The notes under the pieces are model-generated. The model was not told the origin of the DNA. It saw only the letters and a list, made by a program, of their open reading frames with translations, and did not search any database. The position numbers were made by a program, and so were the translations under genes. From contig NZ_CP028369.1 in the NCBI RefSeq assembly GCF_003032475.1, positions 1,798,001 to 1,862,000 on the forward strand: a DNA stretch of 64,000 bases, in the 5' to 3' direction. Source of the DNA: Streptomyces sp. P3. GTDB taxonomy: Bacteria; Actinomycetota; Actinomycetes; Streptomycetales; Streptomycetaceae. Below are positions 53,004 to 62,445 of this stretch, in pieces; within the stretch, counting starts at the first letter, position 1; each line of letters begins with the position of its first letter.

Positions 53004-53654
53004 TTGGCCTGTGACCTGTGGCTGGTGCCGCTCGTCGACGTGTTGTGCCACACCCCCGACAACCCCTTCGCGGACGAACTCGCCCAGTACAACAAGGTGC
53101 TGGCGGAGGCGGGACTCCCGCCGGTGCCGGTGTACCAGTACATGCCGGGACTGTCCGGGGAGGTCGCCCCGGTCGCGGGCTTCGACTACGACGCCCTGCA
53201 CTTCCTGCGCCGCGCCTACCTGCTCCAGGTGTGCCAGCTGCCGGTGACTCCGGTGGACGAGCTGGGCGGCGACTACGAGCAGCTGCTGGAGATGTTCCAG
53301 GGGACGGCCCAGCAGTCCCACCTGGTCTGGCACTACGACCACGCGGGCGCGTACGTCCCCGTGGACTTCCCGCAGCCGCTGTCGAACGACGAACTCCTCG
53401 CGGGCGGCGGCCCCCTGGGCTCCGCCCAGTCGCTGCTGCGGGAACTGGAGTTCGTGGCCCCGTCCATCGGCATCGATCCGGCCAACCCTCCGGCGGCCCC
53501 CCAGCCGCCCGCCGGCCCCACGGAGTTGGAGGAGCCGGCTGTCCCGGCGCCGTACGATCCCAGCCCCTTCGCACGTGAGCGGCACGTCTGGCTCGGGCTG
53601 CACGCGGCGGCGACGCGGAGTCTGGCGCAGGGGTCGATGATCGTCTTCAGCTGA
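53004..53654 (+). CDS. Hypothetical protein (216 aa)
   Basis: A 216-residue soluble protein from TTG 53004, which has GAGGAG six bases upstream. The start region reads LACDLWLVPLVDVLCHTPDN (first codon read as Leu here), and the protein has conserved-looking segments VYQYMPGLSGEVAPVAGFDY and QQSHLVWHYDHAGAYVPVDF, and a Pro-rich C-terminal third. I know no function; the composition fits a streptomycete core hypothetical. Confidence 0.7.
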   Translation: MACDLWLVPLVDVLCHTPDNPFADELAQYNKVLAEAGLPPVPVYQYMPGLSGEVAPVAGFDYDALHFLRRAYLLQVCQLPVTPVDELGGDYEQLLEMFQGTAQQSHLVWHYDHAGAYVPVDFPQPLSNDELLAGGGPLGSAQSLLRELEFVAPSIGIDPANPPAAPQPPAGPTELEEPAVPAPYDPSPFARERHVWLGLHAAATRSLAQGSMIVFS

Positions 53655-53669
53655 GCCGGCCGCGGTCCG

Positions 53670-53963
53670 TCAGCGGCCGAGCTGGGACAGTCCCCTCTGC
53701 ACGTCCTCCATGTTCATCACCGGTGTGTAGGCGATCTCGGCCCCGAGGTTGAGGAAGAACGGCTCGCTGAGCACGGGCATCTGGGCGCTGTCCTGCATGT
53801 CGAAGAACACGTAGGCGGTGCGCTTGCCGTGGTCGGTGGTGAAGTAGGCCGCCTCGGGCTTGATCTGCTCCATCGACTCCTCGATGAGCTTGGCCAGGGT
53901 CCCGCTCCGGATGGCCTCGTTCGCCTTCTCCGTGTCCATGGACGCCTTGAGCATCACGCGCAT
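53670..53963 (-). CDS. Small alpha/beta protein (DUF3303-like, 97 aa)
   Basis: A 97-residue protein with ferredoxin-like pattern: MRVMLKASMDTEKANEAI, then an acidic helix, GKRTAYVFFDMQDSAQMPVL, and PFFLNLGAEIAYTPVM. It resembles DUF3303/YciI-like small proteins. ATG 53963 has GGAAGG about nine bases upstream. It is convergent with the 216-aa gene, separated by 15 bp. Role unknown. Confidence 0.7.
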   Translation of the reverse strand: MRVMLKASMDTEKANEAIRSGTLAKLIEESMEQIKPEAAYFTTDHGKRTAYVFFDMQDSAQMPVLSEPFFLNLGAEIAYTPVMNMEDVQRGLSQLGR

Positions 53964-54166
53964 CGCAGTCACCTTCCTCTGATCGGCACACACGGATGTC
54001 ACCCTCAGAGTAGTCCCGTATGGGGCATTTCTCCCTGCCTGTCCCCGGGGAGAGCGACGAGGAGGACGTGAGCCGAGACGTCCACCCGCCACCGACGGAC
54101 GGACGCCCGGCCTCGGTCACCGCCGGTGCGGCGGACCGGTCCCGGGCGGCACCGCGGACAGACCAC

Positions 54167-54195
54167 GGGCCGGTCGAGGATGTCCTGACCGGCCC
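54167..54195 (-). terminator. Hairpin downstream of purA
   Basis: A 9-bp perfect stem, 54167-54175 with 54187-54195, and an 11-nt loop, 58 bases past the purA stop. It is the likely transcription end of purA. Confidence 0.6.
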
Positions 54196-54252
54196 GGGCC
54201 GACTACCGCCGACGGTGCTCTTCGCCGCCGCCGGCGGTGCTGTTCGCCGCTG

Positions 54253-55536
54253 CTACAGGAACGAGTTGATCTCGATCGTCTCGTCCCGGCCCGGGCCGAC
54301 GCCGATAGCGGAGATCGGGGCGCCGGACATCTCCTCCAGCGCCTTCACGTACGCCTGGGCGTTCTTCGGCAGGTCGGAGAACGACTTCGCCTTGGTGATG
54401 TCCTCGGACCAGCCGGGGAGCGTCTCGTAGATCGGCTTCGCGTGGTGGAAGTCGCTCTGCGAGTACGGCAGTTCCTCGACGCGCCTGCCGTCGATCTCGT
54501 ACGCCACGCACACCGGGATCTGCTCCCAGCCGGTCAGGACGTCGAGCTTGGTCAGGAAGAAGTCCGTCAGGCCGTTCACGCGGGTCGCGTAGCGGGCGAT
54601 GACCGCGTCGAACCAGCCGCAGCGGCGGTCGCGGCCGGTGGTCACACCCCGCTCGCCGCCGATACGGCGCAGCGCCTCGCCGTCCTCGTCGAGCAGCTCG
54701 GTCGGGAAGGGGCCCGCGCCGACGCGGGTCGTGTAGGCCTTCAGGATGCCGATGACCCGGCTGATCTTCGTCGGGCCCACGCCGGCGCCGGTGCAGGCGC
54801 CGCCCGCGGTCGGGTTGGACGAGGTGACGAAGGGGTACGTGCCGTGGTCGATGTCGAGGAGCGTGCCCTGACCGCCCTCGAAGAGGACGACCTTGTCGTT
54901 CTCCAGCGCCTGGTTGAGGACGAGGACCGTGTCGGTGACGTACGGAGCGAGCTTCTCCGCGTAGCCGAGCAGTTCCTCGACGACCTGGTCGACGGCGATC
55001 GCACGACGGTTGTACAGCTTGGTGAGCAGCTGGTTCTTGGCGTCGAGCGCCGCCTCCACCTTCTGCATCAGGATGGACTCGTCGTACAGGTCCTGGACCC
55101 GGATGCCGACCCGGTTGATCTTGTCGGCATAAGTCGGACCGATCCCGCGCCCGGTGGTGCCGATCTTGCGCTTTCCGAGGAAGCGTTCGGTCACCTTGTC
55201 GACAGTCACGTTGTACGGAGTGATGATGTGCGCGTTGCCGCTGATCAGCAGCTTCGACGTGTCGACGCCGCGCTCGTTCAGACCGCTCAGCTCGGAGAGC
55301 AGGACCGACGGGTCGACGACGACACCGTTACCGATGACCGGCGTACAGCCGGGAGACAGGATTCCGGAAGGGAGCAGGTGGAGTGCGTACTTCTGGTCGC
55401 CCACGACGACCGTGTGGCCGGCGTTGTTGCCACCCTGGTAACGCACCACGTAATCCACCGAGCCACCGAGCAGGTCGGTGGCCTTTCCCTTGCCTTCGTC
55501 ACCCCACTGAGCACCGAGCAGCACAAGTGCGGGCAC
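54253..55536 (-). CDS. purA: Adenylosuccinate synthetase
   Basis: A 427-residue PurA that makes adenylosuccinate from IMP, aspartate and GTP. The GTP loop GDEGKGK (residues 12-18, catalytic Asp13), His41 in GHTVVV, the IMP-binding segment [10 protein letters not shown] and [18 protein letters not shown] are all present. GTG 55536 is used. The upstream region holds a conspicuous hairpin (55673-55700). It is divergent from the lipid-kinase-like gene. Confidence 0.96.
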   Translation of the reverse strand: MPALVLLGAQWGDEGKGKATDLLGGSVDYVVRYQGGNNAGHTVVVGDQKYALHLLPSGILSPGCTPVIGNGVVVDPSVLLSELSGLNERGVDTSKLLISGNAHIITPYNVTVDKVTERFLGKRKIGTTGRGIGPTYADKINRVGIRVQDLYDESILMQKVEAALDAKNQLLTKLYNRRAIAVDQVVEELLGYAEKLAPYVTDTVLVLNQALENDKVVLFEGGQGTLLDIDHGTYPFVTSSNPTAGGACTGAGVGPTKISRVIGILKAYTTRVGAGPFPTELLDEDGEALRRIGGERGVTTGRDRRCGWFDAVIARYATRVNGLTDFFLTKLDVLTGWEQIPVCVAYEIDGRRVEELPYSQSDFHHAKPIYETLPGWSEDITKAKSFSDLPKNAQAYVKALEEMSGAPISAIGVGPGRDETIEINSFL

Positions 55537-55672
55537 GCGCGTACACCCCTTCCGGGTGGGGCATGTCCAAGGTCGGAGGCGTACGTGGTGGATCGTTCCA
55601 CCACGTTCACCGCGAGCGCCGCGACCGTCGTTGGTCGCCCGTTGTCGGACCCGGATGCCCCGGAATAGACGA

Positions 55673-55700
55673 AGCCCCTGGCGCAATAGCGCAAGGGGCT
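55673..55700. repeat. Stable stem-loop between purA and the lipid-kinase gene
   Basis: Arms 55673-55684 and 55689-55700 pair over 12 positions with one mismatch, around an AATA tetraloop. It is 43 bases before the plus-strand start and 137 bases before purA. It could be a terminator-like attenuator in either leader. Confidence 0.6.
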
Positions 55701-55742
55701 CTTGCACAAAGATGCTACCCGAGGAAGCGAGGCAGGACCGAG

Positions 55743-56594
55743 GTGGCGACTTTCGCGACGTCCGATCAGCTGCTGGTGATCATCGATCCGGTCTCCCGGC
55801 GCGCGGACGGGGAGTCCGTGCGGATCGCGAAAGACGTGCTCAGCGCGGGTGCGTCCAGCACGAAGGTGTGTCTGCCGGAGGACCCGGAGGAATTCGCCCG
55901 GGCGCTGGCCCGGCGGGGATCGCGGCGGCCGGTGGTCATCGGCGACGACCGTGCGCTGGCCCGGGCGGTGGCCCTGCTGCACCGGCAGCGGGCCCTGGCC
56001 GACTGCGTGCTGTCGGTGGTGCCGGTGGGCGGCTCCGTGGCCGTCGCGCACGCCCTGGGCGTGCCCACGGGCCCGGTCGCGGCGGCGCGGGCCGTCCTGG
56101 ACGGGGCCGAGCGGCGGCTGGACCTGCTGGTCGACGACAGCGACGGGGTGGTGCTGGGGACGCTGCGGATCCCCGCGCCGCCGGCCGCCGGCGGCGTCCT
56201 GCCGGCGGACCCCGCGGGGCGGCCCTGGCTGCAGTCGCTGGTCCGCACGCTCGTCCCCGTCAGGCCCTCCCGGCCCTCCCGGCCGGTCGCCGCCCCGCTC
56301 CCGCCCGGCCCGGCCCGGCTGCGGGTCGAGGTGGACGGGACGACCCTGGTCGACCTGGACCAGCCGGTGGAGGCGGTGTCGGTGACGCCCGGGGCCTCGG
56401 GCTCGGCCGAGGTGGTGGTGCGTCCCTCGTCGGTGGGCGCGGAGGCGGCGCCGCTGCGGGCGTACGGCCGGACGGTGACCGTCTCGGGGGCCGACTTCCG
56501 CTACCGGACGGACGCCGCGGTCGCCGGCCCGGTACGCCGGCGGACGTGGACCGTGCGGGAGGGAGCGCTGGCGCTGATGCTGCCGGTGCGGTGA
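55743..56594 (+). CDS. Diacylglycerol kinase-like protein
   Basis: A 283-residue protein with the N-terminal half of a DAGK/sphingosine kinase-like fold ([38 protein letters not shown]) and a C-terminal beta-sandwich. The usual GGDGT glycine motif is replaced by [12 protein letters not shown], so phosphotransfer activity is in doubt. GTG 55743 has AGGA upstream. It is divergent from purA, as in other streptomycetes from memory. Confidence 0.7.
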   Translation: MATFATSDQLLVIIDPVSRRADGESVRIAKDVLSAGASSTKVCLPEDPEEFARALARRGSRRPVVIGDDRALARAVALLHRQRALADCVLSVVPVGGSVAVAHALGVPTGPVAAARAVLDGAERRLDLLVDDSDGVVLGTLRIPAPPAAGGVLPADPAGRPWLQSLVRTLVPVRPSRPSRPVAAPLPPGPARLRVEVDGTTLVDLDQPVEAVSVTPGASGSAEVVVRPSSVGAEAAPLRAYGRTVTVSGADFRYRTDAAVAGPVRRRTWTVREGALALMLPVR

Positions 56595-56709
56595 GCGGCG
56601 GACCCCGGAAGAACGCGCGTCCCGGGCCGGAACAGGGCGTCCGGGACACGGCACCGGTGCCGTGACCGGAAAGGCCTGCCGGGCCGGTGGACCTGCCCGG
56701 GTCACGGCA

Positions 56710-57207
56710 TCAGCCGTCTCCGAAGAGCTGTGCGCGGTGCTGTCGCCAGCGTTCCATCATGGCGGCGATCTCGGTGTCGACGAACTCGAAGAAGGCGAGG
56801 GTCTCGGACATCCGGCGTCCCGCGGCGGTGTCGCCGCCGAGGCTCTCGACGCCCTCGCGCAGCGCCCCCTCCCACCGCTTCAGCACGGCCTCGCGGTTGG
56901 TCAGCGCCTCGTACCACTGGTCGCTGTGCACGCGGTAGCGCTCGCGCCGGGAACCGGGCTCGCGCTCGCGGGAGACCATGTGCTGCTGGGCCAGGTAGCG
57001 CACCGCGCCGGAGACGGCGGCGGGGCTGATCCTGAGCTGTCCGGCGAGTTCGGCGGAGGTCATCGCGCCCTCGTCGGAGGAGAGGAGCGCGGCGAAGACC
57101 CGGGCGGGCATGCGCTGCATACCGGCCTCGACGAGTTGGGCGGCGAAGGACTCGACGAACCGCGACACGGCCTCCTCGTCCCGCCCGTCCGCATCAGTTT
57201 CGGTCAT
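56710..57207 (-). CDS. MarR/GbsR-family transcriptional regulator
   Basis: A 165-residue winged-helix regulator: MPARVFAALLSSDEGAMTSA, ELAGQLRISPAAVSGAVRYL as HTH, REPGSRRERYRV as wing, then helices for dimerisation. It is divergent from an ABC-exporter operon, and a palindrome lies between (57245-57260), so it should repress that operon and itself. The ligand is unknown, probably a drug-like compound. Confidence 0.87.
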   Translation of the reverse strand: MTETDADGRDEEAVSRFVESFAAQLVEAGMQRMPARVFAALLSSDEGAMTSAELAGQLRISPAAVSGAVRYLAQQHMVSREREPGSRRERYRVHSDQWYEALTNREAVLKRWEGALREGVESLGGDTAAGRRMSETLAFFEFVDTEIAAMMERWRQHRAQLFGDG

Positions 57208-57244
57208 GGCCCCACCCTATCGACGGTTCACACATTTCCTTAAC

Positions 57245-57260
57245 TTCACAAATTTCTGAA
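57245..57260. promoter_or_regulatory. Palindromic operator for the MarR/GbsR regulator
   Basis: TTCAcAAATTTcTGAA at 57245-57260 is a 16-bp palindrome with one mismatched symmetric pair. It lies 20 bp before the ABC ATPase start and 37 bp before the regulator start, placed to block both. Confidence 0.65.
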
Positions 57261-57280
57261 AGAAGCGTACGTTCGGCGCC

Positions 57281-58174
57281 ATGACGAAGGCCATCACGGT
57301 GTCCGGACTGCACAAGTCCTTCGGCCGCACCCACGCGCTCGACGGGCTCGACCTGGAGGTCGAGGCCGGGGAGGTGCACGGCTTCCTCGGCCCCAACGGC
57401 GCCGGCAAGTCCACCGCCATCCGCGTCCTGCTGGGCCTGCTGCGCGCCGACTCGGGCGCCGCGCGGATCCTCGGCCGCGACCCGTGGAAGGACGCGGTCG
57501 AGGCGCACCGGCGCATCGCCTACGTGCCCGGCGACGTCACCCTGTGGCGCAACCTCTCCGGCGGCGAGGTCATCGACCTGTACGGACGGCTGCGCGGCGG
57601 CGGCCTCGACACCGCCCGCCGCGCCGAGCTGATCGACCGCTTCGAGCTGGACCCCACCAAGAAGGGCCGCACCTACTCGAAGGGCAACCGTCAGAAGGTC
57701 GCCCTGGTCGCCGCGTTCGCCTCGGACGTCGACCTCCTCATCCTGGACGAACCGACGTCCGGCCTCGACCCCCTGATGGAGGAGGTCTTCCAGCACTGTG
57801 TGCGCGAGGAACGCGACCGGGGCCGGACGATCCTGCTGTCCTCCCACATCCTCAGCGAGGTCGAGGAACTGTGCGACCGCGTCAGCATCATCCGCAAGGG
57901 CCGCACGGTGGAGACCGGCTCCCTGGCCGACCTGCGCCATCTGACCCGCACCAGCGTGACCGCCGAACTGGCCGGCGCCCCCGACGGGTTGGCGCACCTG
58001 CCGGGCGTGCACGGCCTGGAGGTGCGGGGCGGACGGGTCCGCCTCCAGGTCGACACCGACCGACTGGACGCCGTGCTGCGGTCGTTGAGCGCGTCGGGCG
58101 TGCGGTCGCTGACGTCGACGCCGCCGACACTGGAGGAACTGTTCCTGCGGCACTACCAGGAGGCGGCGCAGTGA
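57281..58174 (+). CDS. ABC exporter ATP-binding protein
   Basis: A 297-residue ABC-2 type ATPase. Walker A is GPNGAGKS, the signature is the variant YSKGNRQKV, Walker B is [12 protein letters not shown], and the H-loop follows in [10 protein letters not shown]. The C-terminal 80 residues are the usual ABC-2 accessory domain. It overlaps the permease start (GTGA). It powers export of an unknown, probably toxic, compound. Confidence 0.92.
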   Translation: MTKAITVSGLHKSFGRTHALDGLDLEVEAGEVHGFLGPNGAGKSTAIRVLLGLLRADSGAARILGRDPWKDAVEAHRRIAYVPGDVTLWRNLSGGEVIDLYGRLRGGGLDTARRAELIDRFELDPTKKGRTYSKGNRQKVALVAAFASDVDLLILDEPTSGLDPLMEEVFQHCVREERDRGRTILLSSHILSEVEELCDRVSIIRKGRTVETGSLADLRHLTRTSVTAELAGAPDGLAHLPGVHGLEVRGGRVRLQVDTDRLDAVLRSLSASGVRSLTSTPPTLEELFLRHYQEAAQ

Positions 58175-59766
58175 CCACCGTCCTCGCCGCACCCCGGTTC
58201 TCCCAACTCACCGGCACCGCAACGCTGCTGCGCTTCGCGCTCCGCCGCGACCGGCTGCTGATCCCGGTCTGGGTCGCCGTGAACACCCTCATGGTGCTGT
58301 CCATGCCCGCCAGCCTCGAGGGCCTGTACGACACTCCGGCCGCCCGGGCCGACCTGCTGCGGCAGATGGACGCCAACTCCTCCTTCCGTGCCCTGATCGG
58401 CCCCGTGTTCGACGACTCGCTCGGCGCGCTGACGGCCTGGCGGGTCGGCGTGTTCGCAGCCGCCCTGGCCGCGGTGACGAGCCTGCTGGTCGTGGTGCGG
58501 CACACCCGTGACGAGGAGGAGAGCGGCCGTCAGGAGCTGATCGCCTCCGGCATGGTCGGGCGGCGCGCCTCCCTGACGGCGGCCCTGCTCGCGGCGGCCG
58601 TCGCCGACGCCGCCCTCGGTCTGCTGGTCACGGCGGGCCTCGCGGGTCAAGGGGCGGCGGGCGCCGCCGCGTTCGGCCTCGGTCTGGCCGCAGCGGGCAT
58701 GCTGTTCGCGACGACGGCGGCGGTCGTCGCCCAGCTCACGCAGAGCGCACGGCTGGCCCGCGGGCTGACGGCGGCGGTCCTCGGCGCCGCCTTCGTCCTG
58801 CGGGCGGCGGGCGACTCGGCCAGGACCGACGGTTCGTCACCGTTGACCTGGCTCTCGCCGCTCGGCTGGCTGGAGAACCTGCGGCCGTTCGCGGACGAAC
58901 GATGGTGGGTGCTGGGGCTCTTCGCGGCGGCGATCCTCGCACAGGGCGCGCTGGCCTACGGCCTGGCCGGCCGCCGCGACGTCGGCATGAGCTTCCTGCC
59001 GACCCTCCCCGGACCCCCCACCGGACGGCTCGGCAGCGCCTTCGCCCTGGCCTGGCGGCTGCAGCGGGGCGGGGTGCTGGGCTGGAGCATCGGTTTCCTC
59101 CTCGCCGGCGTCGTCTACGGCGGCCTGACCGAGGGCGCCGCCGACCTGGTCGGCGACAACGACAGGGCCCGCGAGATCATCGAGCGGATGGGCGGGCAGT
59201 CCGGGCTGACGGACGCGTTCCTCGCCTCGATGATCGGCATGCTCGGGCTGATCGCGTCCCTCTTCGTCGTCGCGTCCGTGCTCCGGCTGCACGGCGAGGA
59301 GACGTCGGGCCGCGCGGAACCCGTGCTGGCGAACGCGGTGGGACGGCTGCGCTGGGCGTCCGGGCACCTGGCGATCGCCTTCGGCGGCGCTGCCCTCATC
59401 ATGCTGCTGGCCGGCCTCGGCTTCGCCGCCGGCTACGGCAGGCAGACCCTCCCGGTCCTGGGCGCCTGTCTGGTGCAGCTCCCCGCGGTGTGGACGGTCG
59501 GCGCCCTGACCCTCGTCCTGTACGGCTGGGCTCCGCGGCTGGCCCCGGCCGGCTGGGGCGTGGCCGCCGCGATCCTCCTCCTCGGCTGGATCGGCCCCGC
59601 CCTCGACGCACCGTCGGCGGTTCTGGACGTCTCCCCCTTCGCCCACCTGCCGAAGCTGCCCGGCGGCGAGATGGCATGGGGGCCGGTGCTGGTCCTGCTG
59701 CTGTCGGCGCTCGTCCTGTCCGCCGTCGGCCTGGCGGGAGTGCGGCGGCGCGACATGACGACGTGA
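58171..59766 (+). CDS. ABC exporter permease (12 helices)
   Basis: A 531-residue permease with about twelve membrane segments in two similar halves, as in exporters of the AbcA/drug type that pair with a single ATPase. The N-terminal half holds [20 protein letters not shown] and [20 protein letters not shown]; the second begins near [20 protein letters not shown], with a similar [20 protein letters not shown]. It is coupled to the ATPase gene. Confidence 0.88.
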   Translation: MTTVLAAPRFSQLTGTATLLRFALRRDRLLIPVWVAVNTLMVLSMPASLEGLYDTPAARADLLRQMDANSSFRALIGPVFDDSLGALTAWRVGVFAAALAAVTSLLVVVRHTRDEEESGRQELIASGMVGRRASLTAALLAAAVADAALGLLVTAGLAGQGAAGAAAFGLGLAAAGMLFATTAAVVAQLTQSARLARGLTAAVLGAAFVLRAAGDSARTDGSSPLTWLSPLGWLENLRPFADERWWVLGLFAAAILAQGALAYGLAGRRDVGMSFLPTLPGPPTGRLGSAFALAWRLQRGGVLGWSIGFLLAGVVYGGLTEGAADLVGDNDRAREIIERMGGQSGLTDAFLASMIGMLGLIASLFVVASVLRLHGEETSGRAEPVLANAVGRLRWASGHLAIAFGGAALIMLLAGLGFAAGYGRQTLPVLGACLVQLPAVWTVGALTLVLYGWAPRLAPAGWGVAAAILLLGWIGPALDAPSAVLDVSPFAHLPKLPGGEMAWGPVLVLLLSALVLSAVGLAGVRRRDMTT

Positions 59767-59979
59767 CCGTCCGCCACGCTCGCGGTGACCGGGGCCGTGG
59801 TGAAGGCGGTGGGCCGGAGCGGGGGCCGTGACCGTCGCGGTGGCGGGGGTGCCGGTGCCCCGGCCGTGGCGGGGACGGCCACCGGGGCTGGGGCTATGGC
59901 GGTGGGCCGGGGCCGGCGGTGGCGGTGGCAGAAGCCGTGGCCGGCGGCGAACCGGACGGGGGCCCGGGACGTCCCCCTG

Positions 59980-60291
59980 TGCATGGGGCGAAGGGCGGTG
60001 GGGTGCGGCGGGTGCGTGATCTCGGTGGCGAGCGCGCTGACGGCCGTCTCCCTGTGGCTCTCCTCGGACCGCACGCGCATCCACCTGGGCAACGGCTTCG
60101 AACAGCAGGGCATGGATCTCGGCGTGCTGTTCACCGAGCTTCCGCTGGTGTTCCTCGCGGGAGCCGCCCTGCCGGTCCTCGCCCACGCGGCGGTCGCCGG
60201 CCTGCTGCAGGACCGGCAGGACCGGCGCGAACGGCGCGAACGGCGTCGCGGGCGCGCGCCGGTCCGTGGCGGGTCACAGGGTGACCGCTAG
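59980..60291 (+). CDS. Small membrane protein, uncertain
   Basis: A frame of up to 168 codons from 59785, of which only the part from about 59980 looks real: a first hydrophobic segment (CVISVASALTAVSLWLSS), a loop with DRTRIHLGNGFEQQG, a second hydrophobic helix (FTELPLVFLAGAALPVLAH) and an Arg-rich tail. It overlaps the P450 3' end by 18 bp. Start uncertain (ATG 59980 or a GTG near 60016). Function unknown; a chance frame is possible. Confidence 0.45.
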   Translation, partial: CMGRRAVGCGGCVISVASALTAVSLWLSSDRTRIHLGNGFEQQGMDLGVLFTELPLVFLAGAALPVLAHAAVAGLLQDRQDRRERRERRRGRAPVRGGSQGDR

Positions 60292-61491
60292 GCCCTCCAG
60301 ACCCCGGATGACGAAGTTCGGCTTGCGACGCGGTTCCGCGGCCGGAGCCAGCGTCGGGGCCCGTTCCAGCAGGGCCGTCATCGACGCGGCGAGCTCGATG
60401 CGGGCCAGCGGCGCGCCGATGCAGTAGTGGATGCCCGCGCTGAAGGAGATGTGCGGGTTGTCCGCCCGGGTGAGGTCCAGCCGTTCGGGCTCGGCGAACA
60501 CCGCGGGATCGTGGTTCGCCGACCCGAAGAGCATCGCGATCTCGGCCCCCCGCGGCACGGTGACCCCGTCGATCTCGATGTCGTCCAGCACCCACCGCTC
60601 GAACAGCTGCAGCGGGGTGTCGTACCGCATCAGCTCCTCGACGGCGGACGGCACCAGCGAATGGTCGGCGCGCAGCACGGCCAGCTGCTCCGGGTTGCGG
60701 AACAGCGCCCACCACCCGTTGACGGTGGCGTTGACGGTCGCCTCGTGACCGGCGTTCAGCAGCAGCACCGCCGTCGAGATCATCTCCTGCTCGGTGAGCC
60801 GGTCGCCCTCGTCGTGCGCCGCGATCAGCCCGGAGACGAGATCGTCCCCCGGCTCCTTGCGCCGCTCCGCGATCAGCTCGCGCAGATAGGCGGTGAACTC
60901 GACGGAGGCCCGCACGGCCTTCGCCGCGGTCTCCTGCGAAGGGTTCAGCTCGTACATCCCGCAGATGTCCGCCGACCAGGGCCGCAGCGGCCCGCGGTCC
61001 GCCTCCGGGATCCCCAGCATCTCCGCGATCACGGCCACCGGCAGCGGCTCGGCGACGTCGCTCAGCAGATCGCCGCCGCCCGCCCGCACGAGCCCGTCCA
61101 CCAGCTCGCCGGCCAGCCTTTGCACGTACGGCTTGAGCCGCTCCACGGTGCGCGGGGTGAACGCCTTCGACACCAGCCGCCGGATCCGGGTGTGATCCGG
61201 CGGTTCCAGGTCGAGCATCCCGTGGTCGTTCAGCGTGTGGAACGGCTCCTGCTCGGCGGGCGGCGCGGTCCGCCCGAACTCCTCGTGCGTGAACCGGTGC
61301 TGGTACGTGCGCCCCAGCCGCCGCTCCCGCAGCAGGGCCGACACGTCCGCGTGCCCCGGCACGAGCCACTGCCCGGTCGGCTCGTAGTAGATCACCCGCC
61401 CGCGCTCCCGCAGCTCGGCGTAGGCCGGGTACGGGTCCGCCACGAACGCGGGGTCCCAGGGGTCGAACGAGAGGTCGTCAGCTGCTGCCAT
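60274..61491 (-). CDS. Cytochrome P450 (CYP107-like)
   Basis: A 405-residue bacterial P450. The haem-binding segment is FSAGIHYCIGAPLARIE with Cys357, the I-helix is NAGHEATVN with Thr252, and the ExxR pair is Glu286/Arg289. All are intact, so oxygen activation is expected. It has no ferredoxin or reductase gene beside it. ATG 61491 is used. It stands alone beyond the ABC operon, with a 19-bp tandem repeat upstream, and is probably not part of the left-hand cluster. Confidence 0.92.
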   Translation of the reverse strand: MAAADDLSFDPWDPAFVADPYPAYAELRERGRVIYYEPTGQWLVPGHADVSALLRERRLGRTYQHRFTHEEFGRTAPPAEQEPFHTLNDHGMLDLEPPDHTRIRRLVSKAFTPRTVERLKPYVQRLAGELVDGLVRAGGGDLLSDVAEPLPVAVIAEMLGIPEADRGPLRPWSADICGMYELNPSQETAAKAVRASVEFTAYLRELIAERRKEPGDDLVSGLIAAHDEGDRLTEQEMISTAVLLLNAGHEATVNATVNGWWALFRNPEQLAVLRADHSLVPSAVEELMRYDTPLQLFERWVLDDIEIDGVTVPRGAEIAMLFGSANHDPAVFAEPERLDLTRADNPHISFSAGIHYCIGAPLARIELAASMTALLERAPTLAPAAEPRRKPNFVIRGLEGLAVTL

Positions 61492-61650
61492 GGACGGACG
61501 CTAGCCCGCGGACCGGCGTCCTGACCAGGGGGTCCTGGCCGCGCGCTCCCGCCGGGAGATGATCGACGGTGGTCGGCGAGCCGAGGGGCGAAGGGGACGC
61601 AGGGCGGTGAACGGGCGGGCGCGGCCCCGGCGCGGCGGGCGCCGGGGCCG

Positions 61651-61745
61651 CAGCGGGCCGCCGGGGGCACAGCGGGCCGCCGGGGGCACAGCGGGCCGCC
61701 GGGGGCACAGCGGGCCGCCGGGGGCACAGCGGGCCGCCGGGGCCG
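61651..61745. repeat. 19-bp tandem repeat, five copies
   Basis: Four exact copies of a 19-bp unit (61651-61726) and a fifth diverging at its end (61727-61745). It lies upstream of the P450 start and downstream of the response regulator stop. The period is not a multiple of three and no gene covers it. Confidence 0.9.
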
Positions 61746-61776
61746 CGGCGGGCACCGCCCGGCCCGCCGGCGGCGG

Positions 61777-62445
61777 CTAGCCCGGCGTCACCAGCCTCGC
61801 CTCGTACGCGAACACCGCCGCCTGGGTGCGGTCCCGCAGGCCCAGCTTCACCAGGATCCTGCTCACGTGCGTCTTGATGGTCGACTCCGCCACCACCAGC
61901 CGCTCGGCGATCTCCGAGTTCGACAGGCCCTGGGCGATGAGGACCAGCACCTCCGTCTCCCGTTCGGTCAGGTCGCCGTAGGACGCATGGACGGCCGCGC
62001 GGACCGACCCGGGGGTGTCCGAGAGCTTGGAGAACTCCGTGATCAGACGCCGGGTGACGGACGGGGCGAGAAGCGCCTCGCCGGCCGCCACCACCCGCAC
62101 CCCGTCCGCCAGCTGGCGGGCCGAGGCGTCCTTCAGGAGGAAGCCGGAGGCTCCCGCGCGCAGCGCCTGGTAGACGTACTCGTCGAGGTCGAAGGTGGTC
62201 AGGACCAGGACCTTCGACGTGCCGCCCGCCGCGACGATCTCCCGCGTCGCCTCGATGCCGTTCAGCTCCGGCATGCGGATGTCCATCAGGACCACGTCGG
62301 GCGCCAGCTCGCGGACCCGGTGCACCGCCTCCCGGCCGTTCACCGCCTCGCCCACCACCTCGATGTCCGGCATCGCGTTCAGCAGGACCGAGAAGCCCTC
62401 GCGGACCATCATCTGGTCGTCGGCGATCAGAACCCGGATCGTCAT
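61777..62445 (-). CDS. NarL/LuxR-family response regulator
   Basis: A 222-residue regulator with phospho-acceptor Asp55 in VVLMDIRMPE and a C-terminal LuxR HTH (LTERETEVLVLIAQGLSNSE, VVAESTIKTHVSRILVKLGL). ATG 62445 overlaps the sensor kinase stop (ATGA). Confidence 0.92.
   Translation of the reverse strand: MTIRVLIADDQMMVREGFSVLLNAMPDIEVVGEAVNGREAVHRVRELAPDVVLMDIRMPELNGIEATREIVAAGGTSKVLVLTTFDLDEYVYQALRAGASGFLLKDASARQLADGVRVVAAGEALLAPSVTRRLITEFSKLSDTPGSVRAAVHASYGDLTERETEVLVLIAQGLSNSEIAERLVVAESTIKTHVSRILVKLGLRDRTQAAVFAYEARLVTPG

Noticed and set aside
60274..61491. P450 as tailoring enzyme of the left-hand cluster
   Set aside because: It is 36 kb away across core genes, with its own neighbourhood.
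61651..61745. CRISPR-like array
   Set aside because: Repeats are directly adjacent with no unique spacers; no cas genes are present.
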